The notes under the pieces are model-generated. The model did not search any database and was not told the DNA's origin. It saw only the letters and a list, made by a program, of their open reading frames with translations. Positions 56,739-64,000 of a stretch of DNA of 64,000 bases are shown one piece after another. This DNA comes from Tetranychus cinnabarinus (Eukaryota; Arthropoda; Arachnida; Trombidiformes; Tetranychidae). A program made the translations under genes and the position numbers. Where the stretch lies: positions 4,233,501 through 4,297,500 of the forward strand of contig WHVY01000004.1 of the NCBI GenBank assembly GCA_022266195.1, given 5' to 3'. Position 1 is the first letter of the stretch; each line of letters opens with the position of its first letter.

Positions 56739-59372
56739 TCAAATAAATGCACGGGCATTGCATGATAGAAGCATAATGAAGCTTGCATTTTCCAATAGCA
56801 ACTGCAAAGAAAAGATCAAAGTAATGATTAAAAACGTTGAATTTTGATTAAGATAAGCATGAGAGTAACATGCGAGTCAGTTCAGTTCTTTACTTTAAGC
56901 GGGTTTCAGCAATTTTATGTTGAATCGTTTGATACACTGCTGGCAATAAGTTTGAAGACAGTAGTTTTTTTTGAATAATTTTTCTGTGAAATGATTGCTT
57001 GTTTACTGGTTAGTATCAATTGAAAGTCGATGCAAAATTACGTATTTTAAGTTAAAAAAATTAGGGAAAAAAATAAATTAGATAAGAAAATTTGAGAAAA
57101 TTAGTTTTGCGCATGGCAAAAATTATGAGGACAGAAATTAAAAACAATTAATAATCGATTTGCGATCCATTAGCCTTGTATATTAATTAAACTATTCATT
57201 TTATGTGCGAAAGCTTTCACTAAAAATAACTTGATTGAATGAGAAACATTAAAGTAATAGTTGCATCAAAGTGCGCCAGTATCGAAACATCATTTCATGT
57301 TTTTCTTTATTTTAATAACATTGAATTGTATAAAAATTCTGATTTGCGTAACCGACGAGGGCTTCAAAGTGTTATATTATTATTTTTATATTGTAATATT
57401 CCCTCAATCTTGTAGCTACTCCAATGAAATCTACATTTCAACTTACATTGATGCAAGTAGATCGTTTAATAATACCAAAATCGCCAATGTGACCTCCGAT
57501 GAATTCACTATCAAGTCTGTCCAGAATTTCCATAGTCTGGTCAGTAGAAGGAAATTAAAGACCATTTATGTTCAATAAAAGTGGATAGAGTTGAATAATC
57601 ATCATGAGCATTATTTTTGTTTGTAAGTAAACGTTTGACTTTGTGTAGTTTTCATGCAATCAACAATATACCGGGTGTGGCATAAGTCAGGTACAGCATA
57701 TTTTCGCGAAGTACTTTTGAACCGATAAAGATATGTGAAAACGGTTTTTTTCATTGTAATCAGCGCTTCTTCGGTTGTTATTAGACTATATGCTCAAAGT
57801 GCCAACCTTTACTAGCGATCGTTCTGACACGAAAAATGCAAAAAATTGCCGCAAAATGAAAAATTCGAGAATCGAAGTTTTTCTTCCTACGCCTTTATGG
57901 ATTCGTTGCAAGGGTGTTATGAACCTTCGTGGCACTTGGCCAGTTCCGTTTAGTGGGTTTGATGTCTTCTTTGTAGATAACCTGTGCGGAAGTATTTCTA
58001 GACAAATTTTCATGATAACTAGAAACTATTAATACTACAAAACTCAACCGACGGCTCCAGAAAAATACCTAAAAAATTTGGTGGCGATAACTATCACAGT
58101 TACTGAGAAAAAGCGAAAAATATGCTGTACCTGACTTATGCCATACCCGGTACTTTTTATCGGCACTTACTTTTAGTTTAACTTCATATTTTTGGAATTT
58201 AGTTTTTAACATGAGACTGCAATAATATTTGTGAATCTCGATAGACTTGAAGTAAAGATAAAGATTTTCAGTGTAAATGATCCAATCGAAAGTTGAACTT
58301 ACCTCTTGGTAGAAGAAAGCGCCCAAATAGCAGCAAATGAATATTAAAATGTGTGATAGAAAGCCGCAAATAGCCATTATCCTTGTTGTGGCATCAGGCT
58401 CGAACTCAAAAATGCAACCAAAAAAACAGGCAAAGTTGCCAAAAGCAGAGACAGAGAAGATCGTATATTGAAATAAATACTTGAATTCATCATCAAATTG
58501 ACTAAAATCGTTCAAAAATTCTATTAGTTTGTAATTCAATTGAGATAATTTTGCGCAATTTACTGATCTATTTATAATAAGTTTTTCACAATAATCAGTT
58601 AGTGTATTGGAACGTCCAATAAAAAAAACTACTAAAAGCATAATATAAATGTATGTAGCCACCGCATTGTTTGCCATCACAAATAAAGCAATAAGTTCAA
58701 GAGTTATGAAAATTATATCAAACGTGTAATGCTGTAAGGTTGAATACTCTTGTGGCCGAGAAGTATGCAGATAAATGATAGCAAATAATATGATCATTGT
58801 TGTCAACACTATTATTCGCATGCCATTGACTAATACAAAATGAGTCCATTTGTGAAATAGTTTGAATTGAAGTTTATTCATCTTGAATGATTCTGCATTG
58901 AAACTTTTGCTTTCCAGTTCGAGTAGCACTCTGATTCTTTTCATGCGACCAGTTTCTTCAAGTCGTAAAATATATTCACGAAGAACTAAACAAATAGCGG
59001 TTAAAAAACCATGAAAATCAGCATGATACTTTTCTTGGCCCCTTTGCTTCCACTGAGAAGATTGGCCAAATACAAGTCAGTATAATAATTGTCAACACAG
59101 ATGAATACAATCAAACGAACAATCAAGATTGCAATGAGAAATCGAATAAACCAATTTTGAATGTGAACTTTCAGTTTAATTGGCATATCCAAGGTTTGTC
59201 GCAGCCCATTTCGACGACTCACGACAACTTGAAATAGTTTGTCATACAAATGAATAGCTTCAATTGTTTCAGTTTTAAAATCATTTCGTAGGCCGATCTG
59301 CCTTAACAGATTTTTATTCATTTTATCTATTGAAAAGGTCCGCATCGCGGCAACAATTGCACCTCTCATCAT
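56739..59372 (-). pseudogene. Gustatory receptor E, frameshifted mosaic copy
   Basis: All four exons are present: 59372-58303 (with one frameshift), 58245-58171, 57536-57447 and 56801-56739. Exon 1 begins exactly like copy C (MMRGAIVAAMRTFSIDK) but is broken near 58,999-59,006, where the minus-strand T-run is one base shorter than in the paralogues, causing a stop after about 123 residues. The remainder resumes in another frame with FFIGRSNTLTDYCEKL and LSHILIFICCYLGAFFYQE, the latter like copy A. Exon 4 reads LLLENASFIMLLSC, with Ser for the usual Cys. A single-base homopolymer change could also be a sequencing error, in which case the gene would be intact. Confidence 0.75.
57671..58150. mobile_element. 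Tc1/mariner-type MITE in intron 2 of GR E
   Basis: The 480-base element begins CCGGGTGTGGCATAAGTCAG and ends with the inverted copy (about 37 bases, ending CTGACTTATGCCATACCCGG), flanked by TA on both sides. A 75-codon minus-strand frame inside (57,786-58,013) is not a recognisable transposase. It lies about 20 bases downstream of the exon 2 donor. Confidence 0.8.
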
Positions 59373-60062
59373 AACTTTGCTATTTTTAAAAAATTGCTAT
59401 TAATACGTTGCATTCGTGGAGATTGCAAGTATTTGATGTTTATCAAACTATAATAGTAATATTGTAATATATTTTAATAATTGTTAACACTCGATTCGTC
59501 TCAAAGTCAACATATTAATTATGTAAATGATAGAATGCTAAATATTCGAACCATCTTTTATTGATTGTATTTATAATGGTAAACTGCTAAGTTACTATTC
59601 AGTGAAGATTAGGTCAATATTTACAGTGATCACTAGAGGTGTTCCGATATGAACGATTGAAAAGATCGATATTCAGAGAGGCAAATAGATAGATTAATTT
59701 TTAGGCAATCAATCATATCGATTCATCTTCTGCTTTATATCACGAGCTTGACTAAGATTGTATTTTTATAAAAAATGGTAAAGAGAAAGATAAATATCAT
59801 AAAGATCTTCATTTGTAATTCGCAACTACACTAACACCAGCACCCATAGGGCGTATTGTTTTTTAAAGATTCAGGGATAGTTCATCCGAACACCTAGTAC
59901 AGGGTGTTAGAAAATGGACTCCGGACGTATTTCCCATCTACAAAACTTTGATTTTGGAGTAAAGTATTGAATTTATTAAAAAAACAGGGGTTAATGGTTG
60001 AGCTGAGATTGCGTATGGTCAAGTTATCCTTGAATGATGAATAGATCAATTTATTAGATAAA
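59373..60062. other. Duplicated GR flank joined to the 3' flank of the channel gene
   Basis: 59,373-59,890 is nearly identical to 25,531-26,050. At about 59,890 the similarity stops, and from about 59,930 the 3' flank of the DEG/ENaC gene begins, part of which also recurs at 22,340-22,512. Confidence 0.7.
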
Positions 60063-61541
60063 TTAACGCCGAAGCCACCAATGATGGTGTTTTTCAAGAT
60101 AAGTCATAGGCCAAGCTTGTTGATCGTAGTAAACATAAAATGAAGGGAAATGTCTGATTTTATTTTGTTTGTAATCATTATTCCAAGATTCTATTCCATA
60201 CAGTCTTGCTTTATTCAGATATGGAGTCGAAAATACATCTGACCCAAGAGTTGAGTTGCGCTTTTGTTTCATGTTCCCTGCCCTTGTGCCTTTCAATCTG
60301 AGAAACTTGATTCCCAAGAAACCAGTCAATTGAGGAATTGAATATACTATTGAAAAACCAAGCCAAGTCCCAAGAATACTTCCAATGGCAATGATGACAT
60401 CAAGTTTTGTCAATTTGGATTCAAGCTCCACAATATAAATAGGATCGGAAACTTGTTCAACCGTGACTTCAGTATAATTACTCATAATGGGTAAAGGAGT
60501 ACGACTTGAAGGAATGTAAACAACTGAAAGACAATTGGGTTGTTTGGTAATTTTACTACAATGGTCAACAATGTCAGATACCAATTGTAGAAAAGATGAA
60601 TTTGCTCGGTTGTGTTCATATACAGGTACACCAAAATGGGCATCTAGTGGACTACCAATCAAATTTTCAGGCAGAGGAGAGCCAATTTGCTTCATACTTA
60701 AATCGATTTCACAGGCATCTGCCATTTCAGTGTTGGTAAGGAAACCTTTCTCAGTGTAATTTACACAATTGGTTTTGTAAGGTGCTGGCAATAGACGAGT
60801 TTCAATTGAAGAGAAGAAAAATGTGTGTCTTTTTGTGTTTTTGTAGGCCGCTTGAGCTTCCCATTTAACTTGTTGGCCTCTTGGAAGTGTCCCAACGGCC
60901 GTTAGACCTATCCAGTAGTAATTTATCGTATTGAAGAAGGGTTGGTGAAGTGATAGAGTGAAAATTTGACGATTGTTCAGCCTTTTATATTGTTCAATAA
61001 GTCCATACAGATGAGATTGTTTTGATTGAACATCTGAACAGCTAAATGAATAACAATAGGCTTGTTCAATGAAGAATTCCTTGAATGGGCAACTTTCTTC
61101 AATTATGTCCAATTCATCTACTCTATATGTAACTGCTTTCATGAAAACACTTTTTGAGGAAATCATTTGAGTCCAAATCTGGTTAATCTTTAGTCTCTCC
61201 ATGAAAAATAAAAGCAAATCATTTTCCGAATACTCGACACGAATAGATTTAACAATATCAGCAGTAATACTTGTTCCGCGCGGAAACCCAATATCCTGAA
61301 GTAAGAAGGGATAATTTGAAAACAGCTTGGTATAGTTGATCATATCGATGATGGCAAAACATATAGAAACATCAGGAAGCAAAGTAGCCTCAGGTACACC
61401 AACAAAGGCTTTGGTTAAATACTCATAGGCAAAGAAACGCTGGAAAAGATCAAGCATTTGAATGGCTGCTCCAATGAAACAAATAACAAAAATTAACTCT
61501 TTATCATATAGCTTGAACCGTTGGATGATATTGAAACACAT
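60063..61541 (-). CDS. DEG/ENaC (pickpocket-like) sodium channel, intronless
   Basis: The 492-residue frame has a first membrane segment at about 16-38 (ELIFVICFIGAAIQMLDLFQ), a large Cys-containing extracellular domain with LLPAPYKTNC, and a second membrane segment preceded by LTKLDVIIAIGSILGTWLGF. GTWLGFS corresponds to the pore motif of the amiloride-sensitive channel family. Members form trimeric Na+ channels in sensory or epithelial membranes and respond to acid, peptides or mechanical stimuli. Length fits the family. No intron is needed. The C-terminal tail is Lys/Arg- and aromatic-rich. Partial copies of the gene and its flank occur at 22.3-22.6 kb. Confidence 0.88.
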   Translation of the reverse strand: MCFNIIQRFKLYDKELIFVICFIGAAIQMLDLFQRFFAYEYLTKAFVGVPEATLLPDVSICFAIIDMINYTKLFSNYPFLLQDIGFPRGTSITADIVKSIRVEYSENDLLLFFMERLKINQIWTQMISSKSVFMKAVTYRVDELDIIEESCPFKEFFIEQAYCYSFSCSDVQSKQSHLYGLIEQYKRLNNRQIFTLSLHQPFFNTINYYWIGLTAVGTLPRGQQVKWEAQAAYKNTKRHTFFFSSIETRLLPAPYKTNCVNYTEKGFLTNTEMADACEIDLSMKQIGSPLPENLIGSPLDAHFGVPVYEHNRANSSFLQLVSDIVDHCSKITKQPNCLSVVYIPSSRTPLPIMSNYTEVTVEQVSDPIYIVELESKLTKLDVIIAIGSILGTWLGFSIVYSIPQLTGFLGIKFLRLKGTRAGNMKQKRNSTLGSDVFSTPYLNKARLYGIESWNNDYKQNKIRHFPSFYVYYDQQAWPMTYLEKHHHWWLRR

Positions 61542-62164
61542 TGGTCAAAAAGCTATGTTCACCAATAGTCACTGGACTCAAATTGCATAATGAAAAGACA
61601 GCAACAGTTCAATTGCCTGAATGTGAAATTTCTGGTTGCACAACTATTCAGGACCGTAACATGTTGCACTACTTTTATCGATTCTGAAAACTGATGTTTT
61701 TCAAATTATAAGTTCCAACTTCATCAAAATATTCATCGATTATCAATATTTCTTTGACCACCCAAGAGAAATAATTGAAGTTTCGATGATGTTACATTGT
61801 TTTATTGTAACACACAAATTATTGACTTACTTTGAAGTAATTCATTACCAGGATCAGATTTATATGCATTTCGCGTTTCTTTGCCATCAACTTGTTTTTG
61901 CAACTATCAATAATGGTTGAAAGATTTGTTTAATTAATGAAAAATAAATGGGAAATTTAATACGAAATCTTTGAAAGAAAAATGAAACAGTTGACAGTTT
62001 GAAATATGAATATCGAAAATAGTAAACAAAATTGAAAAAGTACAGAAAGCATATTTACTTTGAATGGATTCAAGTTCATAATGATAAATTAAATTGATTT
62101 CTTGAGCTTTTCATTGGCTGGTTAATGATATGTAATGGTTCTGCTGTTACAAATTTGTCTTACT
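61542..62164. other. Spacer
   Basis: No gene is recognised between the channel gene and the LRR gene; it probably holds their promoter and 3' flank respectively. Confidence 0.4.
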
Positions 62165-63559
62165 TTAGACGCCCATCAAATATGGGAGATTAACAAATTT
62201 TTTGACAAAACAGTGCCGCATGAAATCAAATTCTTTGACGATATAATCGTTGTCACGGGATATATGAGGTAGATCCACTGCCATCTGTTTACCGTTTGCG
62301 TTGCAATACAAGCGGATTGTACGATCATGTTTTTCAGCCAACTGTTGGACAAAGTTGAGGGATTTTCGAGTTATCCCATCCGATCCTCTAAAATCCAGCA
62401 ACTCCAAATTAGGCATTAGCTCAACCAACTCCTCAACATGGTGATCAAAGATTCGGAAATTGTCGCGCAAAGCCAAGTGTTTTAGGTTGGGATATCGCAT
62501 TAATAAAGTCCTCAATGAGTTCCATTCTTGCTCACATCCAGATTTCTGTGAAAACGAAATAAAGTTAATTATTTCAGCAGCCGTAATTTTTGGCAAATTA
62601 AATGTTTTTAACGAGGTTTCTACTCACATAGATGAGAACAAGATCACGCATATTGTAATTAACAGTTGATCGGGATACGATATGTTTGTTTGATTTTATC
62701 CACAAATAGGCACTTTCCAATGCAGGGCAAAAGTTCATAAATTCAAATCCATAATATTCATCGCATCCATCCTCTGAAGTAAGGCCCAGTTCCAGGATTT
62801 TAAGCTTTTCAAGCTTAGGTCCATTATACATACCCTCTGACCGACCTAATATAATAATCAATAAAATACAATTTTGAATGAATAGAGAAAATGTGACAAA
62901 TAGAAATTATCAAAACAAAATGGAACTTACCATCATCATTGTAGATATTGAGTCTCTTTAGATTGGGGAAATATTTAGCATCATAACGGAAAGCATCCAG
63001 TCGATGGCCCATCAGATGAAGTTGCTTTATTTTACGGCCAGGTCCATATCTAAGTAAACATGGGCTTAGATAATCAGTGGCAAGCATCTCGAGGTTTTTG
63101 CAGCGATCGATCACTTCTCCAGAGAAAAGCCAGCTTATATTTATTAAACCCTTCAATTTTCGAGCATCGGCCAAAAATTTACAAAGCGTCTTCTTTTTCA
63201 ATTTCAACTGGAGTGGTTCGCAAATGCTGAAAACCTTTTATCATGGATAAAATGGATATTATTAGAATAATCGAATAGTTGAAAATATTTTCATTTTAAG
63301 TGACTAACCTTGACGTTTGGGAACAAACTAGCCAGATCAGTTTCTTTCAGTTCATTATTTTTGTAAAAATAAATTGTATCCAATGAAAGCTTTGGTTTGA
63401 TACCAAAAAAGTTATTGAAGTCTGGAGAGAAGGGAGAAAAAGAAGAATTGTCAATACAGTTTAGAATATTTAAATGTTTCAAAAACTCACCAAAATAGTA
63501 TAAATATTTGACATGGACGAGTCGGTGATGGTAAATGAGCTGCTTCCATCTCAAATTAA
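62165..63559 (-). CDS. F-box/LRR-like protein, 3' five exons (5' end unresolved)
   Basis: Exons 63559-63491, 63421-63309, 63207-62931, 62845-62628 and 62545-62165 join in frame with short GT-AG introns, giving about 352 residues. The first listed exon has RWKQLIYHHRLVHVKYL, like the end of an F-box (W-x-x-L-I...VKYL). Repeated leucine-rich units follow: LASLFPNVK, CKNLEMLATDYLSP, FPNLKRLNIYN, LEKLKILELGL, YPNLKHLALRDN and MPNLELLDFRG. F-box/LRR proteins are substrate receptors of SCF ubiquitin ligases. The F-box start should lie upstream; fragments at about 63,610-63,690 could be part of it but the splice sites are weak. Confidence 0.7.
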
Positions 63560-64000
63560 CTGAAACAAAACAAGAAAACAGATTATTAGATTCATAAATT
63601 TTAAAATACCAATCACTTCAACCAATTCAATCAGCTGTTTCGAATCCAGCTCCAGATTTAAATGAGAATTACATTTTAGAATCTACAAAATTCTAATGAA
63701 CGAAGACGATCAATAAACGATGCACTCAATAAACATAGAACTTTGTCGCTAATAGAAACTGGTAACCGATCACTGGTCACTGGTTTGTTGAGCAAGATAG
63801 ACTAATTATGGTTACTGTAATCGATGACTAAAACCGTGAACTTAGAGTCAAGATGTCTAGAGCTGCGTGCTTTTAAACACTGGCACTTTTGTAGTCCTCT
63901 TGGTGATTCCATTGCTGCGTTCTTTTGAAGTTGACAAACAATTATTCCCTTTCAAAGGCGTTGAAATTTTTAACCACAAAGTAACTGGTTCCACGTAACT
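63560..64000. other. Upstream region of the F-box/LRR-like gene
   Basis: The minus strand contains short open stretches (for example HLNLELDSKQLIELVEVI and SISDKVLCLLSASFIDRL) that could be first exons, but no consistent start and splice set was found before the window edge. Confidence 0.3.

Noticed and set aside
57786..58032. Possible transposase inside the mariner-type element of GR E
   Set aside because: The roughly 75-codon frames on both strands lack a DDE pattern; the element is too short to be autonomous.

Overview
The window is AT-rich, intron-bearing animal DNA. Tandem gustatory-receptor (GR) genes, a DEG/ENaC channel, a neuropeptide-F/NPY-type receptor and mostly very short introns point to an arthropod, most likely an acariform mite of the spider-mite type (GR and DEG/ENaC families are known to be hugely expanded there). 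The species assignment is inference.

Layout. 1-6.6 kb: no recognisable gene. 6.6-16.3 kb: a four-exon NPF/NPY-like GPCR (+) whose 7.5-kb first intron holds a 5S rRNA gene, a relic of a retrotransposon gag, a decayed IAP (BIR/BIR/RING) copy and a complete two-exon GR gene, all on the minus strand. 16.9-26.2 kb: a minus-strand GR cluster with two intact four-exon genes (A, C), one pseudogene (B), an N-terminal GR fragment (F) and a scrambled fragment of the DEG/ENaC gene found at 60-61.5 kb.

27,645-50,365: a 22.7-kb Polinton/Maverick with a perfect 6-bp target duplication (GATGCA) and short terminal inverted repeats that contain a GC-rich hairpin. It encodes protein-primed PolB, A32-like packaging ATPase, chromodomain integrase, penton-like and major capsid proteins, conserved small Polinton proteins, and an unusual left arm: a four-exon type I membrane protein, an antisense coiled-coil protein, a 49-bp tandem array that probably lies in a leader intron, a dUTPase-fold protein lacking the catalytic residues, and a PC4-like protein. 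I found no adenovirus-type protease. The PolB gene is split by a very young env-bearing Gypsy-class retroelement (33,665-42,019; LTRs look identical, 4-bp duplication CAAG). That element carries gag, protease, RT, RNase H, integrase and an env-like glycoprotein in one 2,098-codon frame, plus a separate spliced accessory gene in its leader.

50.4-64 kb: a large imperfect hairpin; GR gene D, with a 2.7-kb DNA transposon inserted a few bases past its stop codon; a mosaic, frameshifted GR copy E; an intronless DEG/ENaC gene; and the 3' part of an F-box/LRR-like gene. GR copies A, C and E each carry a different small inverted-repeat element in the same intron.

All exon structures were read by eye from GT/AG sites, phase and paralogue comparison; no search or alignment program was run.
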